64,000 bases of DNA from Fasciola hepatica (GCA_948099385.1 CANUEZ040000156.1:248001-312000); one strand, 5' to 3'. Positions 1 to 11,198 are shown, counted from the stretch's first letter. Numbers and translations are program-made. The notes: generated from the letters alone by a model not told the origin.

Positions 1-40
1 AATCATGCTCGTCGTGTGCAATCCTGCTGTAAAGGAAGGA

Positions 41-205
41 GATGAATTGGATAACCTATTCTTCATTCGCATCCAGTTGAGTTTGGATTGCTCGGGGTTG
101 TTGAATTGGTCTTTTGATCATTTGTGTGGGTTTGATTTAGTCAGAGTACAATGCTAGTCGGTCTTGTGTGCAACTGGTCTGGTCAACTAGGTTTTGCAGT
201 TCGCA
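41..205 (+). other. T/G-rich segment of the monomer (first copy)
   Basis: On the + strand I count about 45 G to 24 C over these 165 bases, and T is abundant (clusters such as GGGGTTGTTG and TTTGTGTGGG). The segment recurs in every unit. It contains variable sites p51, 54, 56, 58, 125, 133, 153 and 196. C at p133 gives GGTTCGATT in units 1, 3-10, 59 and 62; the other units read GGTTTGATT. It holds no open frame of note and no recognised motif. Its strand bias is opposite to that of p537-746. Confidence 0.75.
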
Positions 206-210
206 TTTAA

Positions 211-247
211 GATCGTACTTCTAGGGATCATTCCTACAGTACGTATC
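211..247 (+). other. Long imperfect hairpin 1 (first copy)
   Basis: Nested complementary arms give about 15 pairs. GAT (211-213) pairs with ATC (245-247). CGTACT (214-219) pairs with AGTACG (238-243). TAGGGA (222-227) pairs with TTCCTA (231-236), with one G-T pair (226/232) and loop TCA. Small interior loops (220-221 opposite 237) and a bulged T at 244 separate the arms. I saw no substitution in this element in any unit. It could act as RNA structure, as a cruciform-prone site, or have no function; no folding energy was computed. Confidence 0.6.
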
Positions 248-251
248 ACCA

Positions 252-276
252 GGACGTCAGTCAAACTGACCCGTCC
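252..276 (+). other. Hairpin 2 (first copy), 10-bp stem with CC bulge
   Basis: GGAC (252-255) pairs with GTCC (273-276), and GTCAGT (256-261) pairs with ACTGAC (265-270) around a CAA loop; CC at 271-272 is bulged. It lies four bases after hairpin 1. Sixteen units (42, 46-50, 52-61) have A instead of G at p260, which breaks the p260/p266 G-C pair without a compensating change. Unit 44 has G at p265, turning a T-A pair into T-G. These breaks argue against strict selection on this stem. Confidence 0.6.
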
Positions 277-363
277 ACCCAACGGCGATGACGATCCGCA
301 TGGCCTAGTCCCGAGCGTGATCCGGGTGTGTGGCTGTCCGTCGGCCTGACCTAGCGCGTGCTT

Positions 364-406
364 GTTGCTGGCTTGCTCGAATCAGCGGCCGTGTGAGCGT
401 CACGCG
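364..406 (+). other. Two adjacent short hairpins (first copy)
   Basis: The first, 364-389, pairs GTTGCTG (364-370) with CAGCGGC (383-389) using two G-T pairs, plus a possible G371-T382 pair; G-to-C at p364 in units 58, 60 and 61 removes its outer pair. The second, 390-406, pairs CGTGTGA (390-396) with TCACGCG (400-406) around a GCG loop with one T-G pair. The same stretch contains the perfect 8-bp palindrome CACGCGTG at 401-408 and a 12-base alternating pyrimidine/purine run at 401-412. The first stem is weak. Confidence 0.4.
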
Positions 407-444
407 TGCATGGTCTGATTGAACGGACTCGGCCGCCTCCTCGG

Positions 445-466
445 TTGATCGTCCGGCCCGATCGGG
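445..466 (+). other. Palindrome CCCGATCGGG and overlapping small hairpin (first copy)
   Basis: CCCGATCGGG at 457-466 is a perfect 10-bp palindrome. An alternative fold pairs GATCG (447-451) with CGATC (459-463), extended by two T-G pairs (446/464 and 445/465). The palindrome is intact in every unit I checked. No binding protein is assigned. Confidence 0.5.
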
Positions 467-467
467 A

Positions 468-495
468 ATGGGGTACGCAGTTATGCGTATCTCAT
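468..495 (+). other. Hairpin 3 (first copy): 12-pair stem, GTTA loop
   Basis: ATGGGGTACGCA (468-479) pairs with TGCGTATCTCAT (484-495) around GTTA. All 12 positions pair if the two G-T pairs (471/492 and 473/490) are allowed; the inner six (474-479 with 484-489) are perfect Watson-Crick. On the opposite strand the G-T pairs become A-C mismatches, so an RNA stem would favour a + strand transcript. Units 57-61 have C at p484, which breaks the loop-closing pair; unit 40 has T at p470, which breaks another pair. There is no evidence of transcription. Confidence 0.6.
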
Positions 496-536
496 ACACT
501 CGATTCGGCCTGGAGGAACTGGCCTGTGCTGAGCGG

Positions 537-746
537 CTATTTCATCAAATAACACAATTACACCAACTTATTACAAACTAAAATCAACAACACACATCAA
601 ATACTATATGACCAAATCAAACTATTAACACGAACACGATCATGCACACTACACTGCCACTTGACGAGAAAGAACAAATCAATTGAGAATAGTTATAATA
701 AACAAAATACCACATGTAAACCTCAATCAACACAATCAATCACATC
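537..746 (+). other. A/C-rich, G-poor segment of the monomer (first copy)
   Basis: Over these 210 bases I count about 13 G against 52 C on the + strand. Positions 537-609 (73 bases) and 717-746 (30 bases) contain no G. AT-rich words include ACTATATGACC and GTTATAATAAAC, and TCAATTGA at 679-686 is a perfect 8-bp palindrome. Variable sites here are p539 (deleted in unit 61), 581, 646, 678, 716, 730 and 733. Such strand bias is seen near replication origins, R-loop-forming transcripts and DNA-unwinding elements, but none of these is shown here. No gene is seen in it. Confidence 0.75.
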
Positions 747-766
747 GAGTACGCACGAGCAGATAA

Positions 767-780
767 TTAGGCTTGCCTAA
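767..780. repeat. Perfect inverted pair TTAGGC / GCCTAA (first copy)
   Basis: TTAGGC (767-772), spacer TT, GCCTAA (775-780). It is present and unchanged in every unit I checked. TTAGGC is the telomere repeat of nematodes, but here there is one copy per arm rather than a tandem run, so this may be coincidence. As DNA it is a 6-bp inverted repeat whose 2-base spacer is too short for a relaxed hairpin loop. Confidence 0.75.
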
Positions 781-827
781 ATTCCCAACACGACACCAAG
801 CGTTCACACTCAGTTTTACTCCAACTG

Positions 828-850
828 ATCACACATCGTACGCATGTGAT
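828..850. other. Quasi-palindrome around CGTACG (first copy)
   Basis: ATCA-CA-CAT (828-836, CA bulged at 832-833) faces ATGTGAT (844-850) across CGTACG-C (837-843); CGTACG is itself a palindrome. Positions 837-848 alternate pyrimidine/purine for 12 bases. The element lies in p812-884, where I saw no variable site. A direct repeat TGCGACA occurs just downstream (852-858 and 865-871). Confidence 0.45.
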
Positions 851-937
851 TTGCGACAGCCATATGCGACATGTGCATCACGGAACCACAGTGTACGGAT
901 GATGCGAGACACAGAAAAGCACCAGATGCACGGGAAA

Positions 938-950
938 GCGCGCGCATGCA
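938..950. other. Alternating purine/pyrimidine run GCGCGCGCATGCA (first copy)
   Basis: Thirteen bases alternate purine/pyrimidine without a break, starting with four GC steps. Such sequence can adopt left-handed Z-DNA under negative supercoiling. It is unchanged in every unit I checked. It is short, so this shows potential only. Confidence 0.5.
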
Positions 951-2036
951 AGTACGGACGAAACATACTACTGACACGGGAGCATTCAGTAGATAACTAT
1001 TTAGCTCGTCTCGCACACAATCATGCTCGTCGTGTGCAATCCTGCTGTAAAGGAAGGAGATGAATTGGATAACTTATTCTTCATTCGCATCCAGTTGAGT
1101 TTGGATTGCTCGGGGTTGTTGAATTGGTCTTTTGATCATTTGTGTGGGTTCGATTTAGTCAGAGTACAATGCTAGTCGGTCTTGTGTGCAACTGGTCTGG
1201 TCAACTAGGTTTTGCAGTTCGCATTTAAGATCGTACTTCTAGGGATCATTCCTACAGTACGTATCACCAGGACGTCAGTCAAACTGACCCGTCCACCCAA
1301 CCGCGATGACGATCCGCATGGCCTAGTCCCGAGCGTGATCCGGGTGTGTGGCTGTCCGTCGGCCTGACCTAGCGCGTGCTTGTTGCTGGCTTGCTCGAAT
1401 CAGCGGCCGTGTGAGCGTCACGCGTGCATGGTCTGATTGAACGGACTCGGCCGCCTCCTCGGTTGATCGTCCGGCCCGATCGGGAATGGGGTACGCAGTT
1501 ATGCGTATCTCATACACTCGATTCGGCCTGGAGGAACTGGCCTGTGCTGAGCGGCTATTTCATCAAATAACACAATTACACCAACTTATTACAAACTAAA
1601 ATCAACAACACACATCAAATACTATATGACCAAATCAAACTATTAACACGAACACGATCATGCACACTACACTGCCACTTGACGAGAAAGAACAAATCAA
1701 TTGAGAATAGTTATAATAAACAAAATACCACATGTAAACCTCAATCAACACAATCAATCACATCGAGTACGCACGAGCAGATAATTAGGCTTGCCTAAAT
1801 TCCCAACACGACACCAAGCGTTCACACTCAGTTTTACTCCAACTGATCACACATCGTACGCATGTGATTTGCGACAGCCATATGCGACATGTGCATCACG
1901 GAGCCACAGTGTACGGATGATGCGAGACACAGAAAAGCACCAGATGCACGGGAAAGCGCGCGCATGCAAGTACGGACGAAACATACTACTGACACGGGAG
2001 CATTCAGTAGATAACTATTTAGCTCGTCTCGCACAC

Positions 2037-5000
2037 AATCATGCTCGTCGTGTGCAATCCTGCTGCAAAGGGAGGAGATGAATTGGGTAACTTATTCTTC
2101 ATTCGCATCCAGTTGAGTTTGGATTGCTCGGGGTTGTTGAATTGGTCTTTTGATCATTTGTGTGGGTTTGATTTAGTCAGAGTACAATGCTAGTCGGTCT
2201 TGTGTGCAACTGGTCTGGTCAACTAGGTTTTGCAGTTCGCATTTAAGATCGTACTTCTAGGGATCATTCCTACAGTACGTATCACCAGGACGTCAGTCAA
2301 ACTGACCCGTCCACCCAACGGCGATGACGATCCGCATGGCCTAGTCCCGAGCGTGATCCGGGTGTGTGGCTGTCCGTCGGCCTGACCTAGCGCGTGCTTG
2401 TTGCTGGCTTGCTCGAATCAGCGGCCGTGTGAGCGTCACGCGTGCATGGTCTGATTGAACGGACTCGGCCGCCTCCTCGGTTGATCGTCCGGCCCGATCG
2501 GGAATGGGGTACGCAGTTATGCGTATCTCATACACTCGATTCGGCCTGGAGGAACTGGCCTGTGCTGAGCGGCTATTTCATCAAATAACACAATTACACC
2601 AACTTATTACAAACTAAAATCAACAACACACATCAAATACTATATGACCAAATCAAACTATTAACACGAACACGATCATGCTCACTACACTGCCACTTGA
2701 CGAGAAAGAACAAATCAATTGAGAATAGTTATAATAAACAAAATACCACATGTAAACCTCAATCAACACAATCAATCACATCGAGTACGCACGAGCAGAT
2801 AATTAGGCTTGCCTAAATTCCCAACACGACACCAAGCGTTCACACTCAGTTTTACTCCAACTGATCACACATCGTACGCATGTGATTTGCGACAGCCATA
2901 TGCGACATGTGCATCACGGAGCCACAGTGTACGGATGATGCGAGACACAGAAAAGCACCAGATGCACGGGAAAGCGCGCGCATGCAAGTACGGACGAAAC
3001 ATACTACTGACACGGGAGCATTCAGTAGATAACTATTTAGCTCGTCTCGCACACAATCATGCTCGTCGTGTGCAATCCTGCTGCAAAGGGAGGAGATGAA
3101 TTGGGTAACTTATTCTTCATTCGCATCCAGTTGAGTTTGGATTGCTCGGGGTTGTTGAATTGGTCTTTTGATCATTTGTGTGGGTTCGATTTAGTCAGAG
3201 TACAATGCTAGTCGGTCTTGTGTGCAACTGGTCTGGTCAACTAGGTTTTGCAGTTCGCATTTAAGATCGTACTTCTAGGGATCATTCCTACAGTACGTAT
3301 CACCAGGACGTCAGTCAAACTGACCCGTCCACCCAACGGCGATGACGATCCGCATGGCCTAGTCCCGAGCGTGATCCGGGTGTGTGGCTGTCCGTCGGCC
3401 TGACCTAGCGCGTGCTTGTTGCTGGCTTGCTCGAATCAGCGGCCGTGTGAGCGTCACGCGTGCATGGTCTGATTGAACGGACTCGGCCGCCTCCTCGGTT
3501 GATCGTCCGGCCCGATCGGGAATGGGGTACGCAGTTATGCGTATCTCATACACTCGATTCGGCCTGGAGGAACTGGCCTGTGCTGAGCGGCTATTTCATC
3601 AAATAACACAATTACACCAACTTATTACAAACTAAAATCAACAACACACATCAAATACTATATGACCAAATCAAACTATTAACACGAACACGATCATGCT
3701 CACTACACTGCCACTTGACGAGAAAGAACAAATCAATTGAGAATAGTTATAATAAACAAAATACCACATGTAAACCTCAATCAACACAATCAATCACATC
3801 GAGTACGCACGAGCAGATAATTAGGCTTGCCTAAATTCCCAACACGACACCAAGCGTTCACACTCAGTTTTACTCCAACTGATCACACATCGTACGCATG
3901 TGATTTGCGACAGCCATATGCGACATGTGCATCACGGAGCCACAGTGTACGGATGATGCGAGACACAGAAAAGCACCAGATGCACGGGAAAGCGCGCGCA
4001 TGCAAGTACGGACGAAACATACTACTGACACGGGAGCATTCAGTAGATAACTATTTAGCTCGTCTCGCACACAATCATGCTCGTCGTGTGCAATCCTGCT
4101 GCAAAGGGAGGAGATGAATTGGGTAACTTATTCTTCATTCGCATCCAGTTGAGTTTGGATTGCTCGGGGTTGTTGAATTGGTCTTTTGATCATTTGTGTG
4201 GGTTCGATTTAGTCAGAGTACAATGCTAGTCGGTCTTGTGTGCAACTGGTCTGGTCAACTAGGTTTTGCAGTTCGCATTTAAGATCGTACTTCTAGGGAT
4301 CATTCCTACAGTACGTATCACCAGGACGTCAGTCAAACTGACCCGTCCACCCAACGGCGATGACGATCCGCATGGCCTAGTCCCGAGCGTGATCCGGGTG
4401 TGTGGCTGTCCGTCGGCCTGACCTAGCGCGTGCTTGTTGCTGGCTTGCTCGAATCAGCGGCCGTGTGAGCGTCACGCGTGCATGGTCTGATTGAACGGAC
4501 TCGGCCGCCTCCTCGGTTGATCGTCCGGCCCGATCGGGAATGGGGTACGCAGTTATGCGTATCTCATACACTCGATTCGGCCTGGAGGAACTGGCCTGTG
4601 CTGAGCGGCTATTTCATCAAATAACACAATTACACCAACTTATTACAAACTAAAATCAACAACACACATCAAATACTATATGACCAAATCAAACTATTAA
4701 CACGAACACGATCATGCACACTACACTGCCACTTGACGAGAAAGAACAAATCAATTGAGAATAGTTATAATAAACAAAATACCACATGTAAACCTCAATC
4801 AACACAATCAATCACATCGAGTACGCACGAGCAGATAATTAGGCTTGCCTAAATTCCCAACACGACACCAAGCGTTCACACTCAGTTTTACTCCAACTGA
4901 TCACACATCGTACGCATGTGATTTGCGACAGCCATATGCGACATGTGCATCACGGAGCCACAGTGTACGGATGATGCGAGACACAGAAAAGCACCAGATG

Positions 5001-8000
5001 CACGGGAAAGCGCGCGCATGCAAGTACGGACGAAACATACTACTGACACGGGAGCATTCAGTAGATAACTATTTAGCTCGTCTCGCACACAATCATGCTC
5101 GTCGTGTGCAATCCTGCTGCAAAGGGAGGAGATGAATTGGGTAACTTATTCTTCATTCGCATCCAGTTGAGTTTGGATTGCTCGGGGTTGTTGAATTGGT
5201 CTTTTGATCATTTGTGTGGGTTCGATTTAGTCAGAGTACAATGCTAGTCGGTCTTGTGTGCAACTGGTCTGGTCAACTAGGTTTTGCAGTTCGCATTTAA
5301 GATCGTACTTCTAGGGATCATTCCTACAGTACGTATCACCAGGACGTCAGTCAAACTGACCCGTCCACCCAACGGCGATGACGATCCGCATGGCCTAGTC
5401 CCGAGCGTGATCCGGGTGTGTGGCTGTCCGTCGGCCTGACCTAGCGCGTGCTTGTTGCTGGCTTGCTCGAATCAGCGGCCGTGTGAGCGTCACGCGTGCA
5501 TGGTCTGATTGAACGGACTCGGCCGCCTCCTCGGTTGATCGTCCGGCCCGATCGGGAATGGGGTACGCAGTTATGCGTATCTCATACACTCGATTCGGCC
5601 TGGAGGAACTGGCCTGTGCTGAGCGGCTATTTCATCAAATAACACAATTACACCAACTTATTACAAACTAAAATCAACAACACACATCAAATACTATATG
5701 ACCAAATCAAACTATTAACACGAACACGATCATGCACACTACACTGCCACTTGACGAGAAAGAACAAATCAATTGAGAATAGTTATAATAAACAAAATAC
5801 CACATGTAAACCTCAATCAACACAATCAATCACATCGAGTACGCACGAGCAGATAATTAGGCTTGCCTAAATTCCCAACACGACACCAAGCGTTCACACT
5901 CAGTTTTACTCCAACTGATCACACATCGTACGCATGTGATTTGCGACAGCCATATGCGACATGTGCATCACGGAGCCACAGTGTACGGATGATGCGAGAC
6001 ACAGAAAAGCACCAGATGCACGGGAAAGCGCGCGCATGCAAGTACGGACGAAACATACTACTGACACGGGAGCATTCAGTAGATAACTATTTAGCTCGTC
6101 TCGCACACAATCATGCTCGTCGTGTGCAATCCTGCTGCAAAGGGAGGAGATGAATTGGGTAACTTATTCTTCATTCGCATCCAGTTGAGTTTGGATTGCT
6201 CGGGGTTGTTGAATTGGTCTTTTGATCATTTGTGTGGGTTCGATTTAGTCAGAGTACAATGCTAGTCGGTCTTGTGTGCAACTGGTCTGGTCAACTAGGT
6301 TTTGCAGTTCGCATTTAAGATCGTACTTCTAGGGATCATTCCTACAGTACGTATCACCAGGACGTCAGTCAAACTGACCCGTCCACCCAACGGCGATGAC
6401 GATCCGCATGGCCTAGTCCCGAGCGTGATCCGGGTGTGTGGCTGTCCGTCGGCCTGACCTAGCGCGTGCTTGTTGCTGGCTTGCTCGAATCAGCGGCCGT
6501 GTGAGCGTCACGCGTGCATGGTCTGATTGAACGGACTCGGCCGCCTCCTCGGTTGATCGTCCGGCCCGATCGGGAATGGGGTACGCAGTTATGCGTATCT
6601 CATACACCCGATTCGGCCTGGAGGAACTGGCCTGTGCTGAGCGGCTATTTCATCAAATAACACAATTACACCAACTTATTACAAACTAAAATCAACAACA
6701 CACATCAAATACTATATGACCAAATCAAACTATTAACACGAACACGATCATGCACACTACACTGCCACTTGACGAGAAAGAACAAATCAATTGAGAATAG
6801 TTATAATAAACAAAATACCACATGTAAACCTCAATCAACACAATCAATCACATCGAGTACGCACGAGCAGATAATTAGGCTTGCCTAAATTCCCAACACG
6901 ACACCAAGCGTTCACACTCAGTTTTACTCCAACTGATCACACATCGTACGCATGTGATTTGCGACAGCCATATGCGACATGTGCATCACGGAGCCACAGT
7001 GTACGGATGATGCGAGACACAGAAAAGCACCAGATGCACGGGAAAGCGCGCGCATGCAAGTACGGACGAAACATACTACTGACACGGGAGCATTCAGTAG
7101 ATAACTATTTAGCTCGTCTCGCACACAATCATGCTCGTCGTGTGCAATCCTGCTGCAAAGGGAGGAGATGAATTGGGTAACTTATTCTTCATTCGCATCC
7201 AGTTGAGTTTGGATTGCTCGGGGTTGTTGAATTGGTCTTTTGATCATTTGTGTGGGTTCGATTTAGTCAGAGTACAATGCTAGTCGGTCTTGTGTGCAAC
7301 TGGTCTGGTCAACTAGGTTTTGCAGTTCGCATTTAAGATCGTACTTCTAGGGATCATTCCTACAGTACGTATCACCAGGACGTCAGTCAAACTGACCCGT
7401 CCACCCAACGGCGATGACGATCCGCATGGCCTAGTCCCGAGCGTGATCCGGGTGTGTGGCTGTCCGTCGGCCTGACCTAGCGCGTGCTTGTTGCTGGCTT
7501 GCTCGAATCAGCGGCCGTGTGAGCGTCACGCGTGCATGGTCTGATTGAACGGACTCGGCCGCCTCCTCGGTTGATCGTCCGGCCCGATCGGGAATGGGGT
7601 ACGCAGTTATGCGTATCTCATACACCCGATTCGGCCTGGAGGAACTGGCCTGTGCTGAGCGGCTATTTCATCAAATAACACAATTACACCAACTTATTAC
7701 AAACTAAAATCAACAACACACATCAAATACTATATGACCAAATCAAACTATTAACACGAACACGATCATGCACACTACACTGCCACTTGACGAGAAAGAA
7801 CAAATCAATTGAGAATAGTTATAATAAACAAAATACCACATGTAAACCTCAATCAACACAATCAATCACATCGAGTACGCACGAGCAGATAATTAGGCTT
7901 GCCTAAATTCCCAACACGACACCAAGCGTTCACACTCAGTTTTACTCCAACTGATCACACATCGTACGCATGTGATTTGCGACAGCCATATGCGACATGT

Positions 8001-11000
8001 GCATCACGGAGCCACAGTGTACGGATGATGCGAGACACAGAAAAGCACCAGATGCACGGGAAAGCGCGCGCATGCAAGTACGGACGAAACATACTACTGA
8101 CACGGGAGCATTCAGTAGATAACTATTTAGCTCGTCTCGCACACAATCATGCTCGTCGTGTGCAATCCTGCTGCAAAGGGAGGAGATGAATTGGGTAACT
8201 TATTCTTCATTCGCATCCAGTTGAGTTTGGATTGCTCGGGGTTGTTGAATTGGTCTTTTGATCATTTGTGTGGGTTCGATTTAGTCAGAGTACAATGCTA
8301 GTCGGTCTTGTGTGCAACTGGTCTGGTCAACTAGGTTTTGCAGTTCGCATTTAAGATCGTACTTCTAGGGATCATTCCTACAGTACGTATCACCAGGACG
8401 TCAGTCAAACTGACCCGTCCACCCAACGGCGATGACGATCCGCATGGCCTAGTCCCGAGCGTGATCCGGGTGTGTGGCTGTCCGTCGGCCTGACCTAGCG
8501 CGTGCTTGTTGCTGGCTTGCTCGAATCAGCGGCCGTGTGAGCGTCACGCGTGCATGGTCTGATTGAACGGACTCGGCCGCCTCCTCGGTTGATCGTCCGG
8601 CCCGATCGGGAATGGGGTACGCAGTTATGCGTATCTCATACACCCGATTCGGCCTGGAGGAACTGGCCTGTGCTGAGCGGCTATTTCATCAAATAACACA
8701 ATTACACCAACTTATTACAAACTAAAATCAACAACACACATCAAATACTATATGACCAAATCAAACTATTAACACGAACACGATCATGCACACTACACTG
8801 CCACTTGACGAGAAAGAACAAATCAATTGAGAATAGTTATAATAAACAAAATACCACATGTAAACCTCAATCAACACAATCAATCACATCGAGTACGCAC
8901 GAGCAGATAATTAGGCTTGCCTAAATTCCCAACACGACACCAAGCGTTCACACTCAGTTTTACTCCAACTGATCACACATCGTACGCATGTGATTTGCGA
9001 CAGCCATATGCGACATGTGCATCACGGAGCCACAGTGTACGGATGATGCGAGACACAGAAAAGCACCAGATGCACGGGAAAGCGCGCGCATGCAAGTACG
9101 GACGAAACATACTACTGACACGGGAGCATTCAGTAGATAACTATTTAGCTCGTCTCGCACACAATCATGCTCGTCGTGTGCAATCCTGCTGCAAAGGGAG
9201 GAGATGAATTGGGTAACTTATTCTTCATTCGCATCCAGTTGAGTTTGGATTGCTCGGGGTTGTTGAATTGGTCTTTTGATCATTTGTGTGGGTTCGATTT
9301 AGTCAGAGTACAATGCTAGTCGGTCTTGTGTGCAACTGGTCTGGTCAACTAGGTTTTGCAGTTCGCATTTAAGATCGTACTTCTAGGGATCATTCCTACA
9401 GTACGTATCACCAGGACGTCAGTCAAACTGACCCGTCCACCCAACGGCGATGACGATCCGCATGGCCTAGTCCCGAGCGTGATCCGGGTGTGTGGCTGTC
9501 CGTCGGCCTGACCTAGCGCGTGCTTGTTGCTGGCTTGCTCGAATCAGCGGCCGTGTGAGCGTCACGCGTGCATGGTCTGATTGAACGGACTCGGCCGCCT
9601 CCTCGGTTGATCGTCCGGCCCGATCGGGAATGGGGTACGCAGTTATGCGTATCTCATACACCCGATTCGGCCTGGAGGAACTGGCCTGTGCTGAGCGGCT
9701 ATTTCATCAAATAACACAATTACACCAACTTATTACAAACTAAAATCAACAACACACATCAAATACTATATGACCAAATCAAACTATTAACACGAACACG
9801 ATCATGCACACTACACTGCCACTTGACGAGAAAGAACAAATCAATTGAGAATAGTTATAATAAACAAAATACCACATGTAAACCTCAATCAACACAATCA
9901 ATCACATCGAGTACGCACGAGCAGATAATTAGGCTTGCCTAAATTCCCAACACGACACCAAGCGTTCACACTCAGTTTTACTCCAACTGATCACACATCG
10001 TACGCATGTGATTTGCGACAGCCATATGCGACATGTGCATCACGGAGCCACAGTGTACGGATGATGCGAGACACAGAAAAGCACCAGATGCACGGGAAAG
10101 CGCGCGCATGCAAGTACGGACGAAACATACTACTGACACGGGAGCATTCAGTAGATAACTATTTAGCTCGTCTCGCACACAATCATGCTCGTCGTGTGCA
10201 ATCCTGCTGCAAAGGGAGGAGATGAATTGGGTAACTTATTCTTCATTCGCATCCAGTTGAGTTTGGATTGCTCGGGGTTGTTGAATTGGTCTTTTGATCA
10301 TTTGTGTGGGTTCGATTTAGTCAGAGTACAATGCTAGTCGGTCTTGTGTGCAACTGGTCTGGTCAACTAGGTTTTGCAGTTCGCATTTAAGATCGTACTT
10401 CTAGGGATCATTCCTACAGTACGTATCACCAGGACGTCAGTCAAACTGACCCGTCCACCCAACCGCGATGACGATCCGCATGGCCTAGTCCCGAGCGTGA
10501 TCCGGGTGTGTGGCTGTCCGTCGGCCTGACCTAGCGCGTGCTTGTTGCTGGCTTGCTCGAATCAGCGGCCGTGTGAGCGTCACGCGTGCATGGTCTGATT
10601 GAACGGACTCGGCCGCCTCCTCGGTTGATCGTCCGGCCCGATCGGGAATGGGGTACGCAGTTATGCGTATCTCATACACTCGATTCGGCCTGGAGGAACT
10701 GGCCTGTGCTGAGCGGCTATTTCATCAAATAACACAATTACACCAACTTATTACAAACTAAAATCAACAACACACATCAAATACTATATGACCAAATCAA
10801 ACTATTAACACGAACACGATCATGCACACTACACTGCCACTTGACGAGAAAGAACAAATCAATTGAGAATAGTTATAATAAACAAAATACCACATGTAAA
10901 CCTCAATCAACACAATCAATCACATCGAGTACGCACGAGCAGATAATTAGGCTTGCCTAAATTCCCAACACGACACCAAGCGTTCACACTCAGTTTTACT

Positions 11001-11198
11001 CCAACTGATCACACATCGTACGCATGTGATTTGCGACAGCCATATGCGACATGTGCATCACGGAGCCACAGTGTACGGATGATGCGAGACACAGAAAAGC
11101 ACCAGATGCACGGGAAAGCGCGCGCATGCAAGTACGGACGAAACATACTACTGACACGGGAGCATTCAGTAGATAACTATTTAGCTCGTCTCGCACAC
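2037..11198. repeat. Block B: units 2-10
   Basis: All nine units have G at p51 (GGGTAACTT), which I find nowhere else, and G at p885. C at p133 is in all except unit 2; G at p284 in all except unit 10. C at p500 marks units 6-9, and T at p646 marks units 2-3. Units 6, 7, 8 and 9 look identical, as do units 4 and 5. This is a locally amplified family. Confidence 0.85.

Larger units (their letters stand above)
1..1018 (+). repeat. Reference monomer (unit 0), 1018 bp
   Basis: This copy serves as the coordinate reference. Its layout is: p1-40 mixed; p41-205 T/G-rich; p206-536 GC-rich with several hairpins; p537-746 A/C-rich and G-poor; p747-1018 mixed, with a TTAGGC inverted pair, a quasi-palindrome and alternating purine/pyrimidine runs. 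No frame longer than 96 codons is open in the common monomer on either strand, and the longest frames need TTG or GTG starts. Unit 0 carries T at p30, A at p36, C at p56, T at p133, G at p284, T at p500, A at p646 and A at p885. The T30/A36 pair is shared only with unit 1. No promoter, transcript boundary or gene is supported in it. Confidence 0.95.
1..2036. repeat. Block A: units 0-1
   Basis: Only these two units carry T at p30 and A at p36 (read as CTGTAAAGGAAGG). They differ at p56 (C, T), p133 (T, C), p284 (G, C) and p885 (A, G), so they are a mixed pair. The block probably continues to the left of the window. Confidence 0.85.

Noticed and set aside
129..142. B-box-like GGTTCGATT in units with C at p133
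   Set aside because: The closing CC is absent, the flanking bases do not form a T arm, and most units have T at p133.
301..375. tRNA or Pol III gene (A-box-like TGGCCTAGTCCC at 301-312)
   Set aside because: The A-box match lacks the final GG. The preceding bases have no complementary acceptor arm downstream, and no proper B box follows.
365..469. Variant-free stretch as evidence of selection
   Set aside because: With 38 variable sites in 1018 bases, the longest gap of about 105 is close to the chance expectation of roughly 100.
305..499. 64-codon minus strand frame recurring in each unit
   Set aside because: GTG start and low-complexity Arg/Ala-rich product. Six of seven variants alter the protein (p315, 322, 336, 337, 364, 484) and one is silent (p470), as expected of non-coding DNA. 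It lies over the hairpin segment.
661..699. Bacterial-type promoter TTGACG ... TATAAT
   Set aside because: The spacing is 27 bases, far from about 17, and the context is a eukaryote-like satellite.
896..930. Hammerhead ribozyme core (GGATGA ... GAAA)
   Set aside because: Some satellites carry hammerheads, but the CTGANGA core is not met (CGGATGA) and I could not find the three stems.
816..1016. 66-codon minus strand frame recurring in each unit
   Set aside because: GTG start, antisense to the 96-codon frame, no signal or domain. Variants are about two altering (p958, p965) to four silent (p885, 897, 912, 954), too few to argue for coding.
773..1063. 96-codon + strand frame recurring in each unit
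   Set aside because: It needs a TTG start, matches no family I know, and overlaps a minus frame. Its changes are about 7 amino-acid-altering (p26, 800, 885, 897, 912, 954, 965) to 5 silent (p3, 30, 36, 811, 958), too few to show selection. Its repetition only reflects the DNA repeat.
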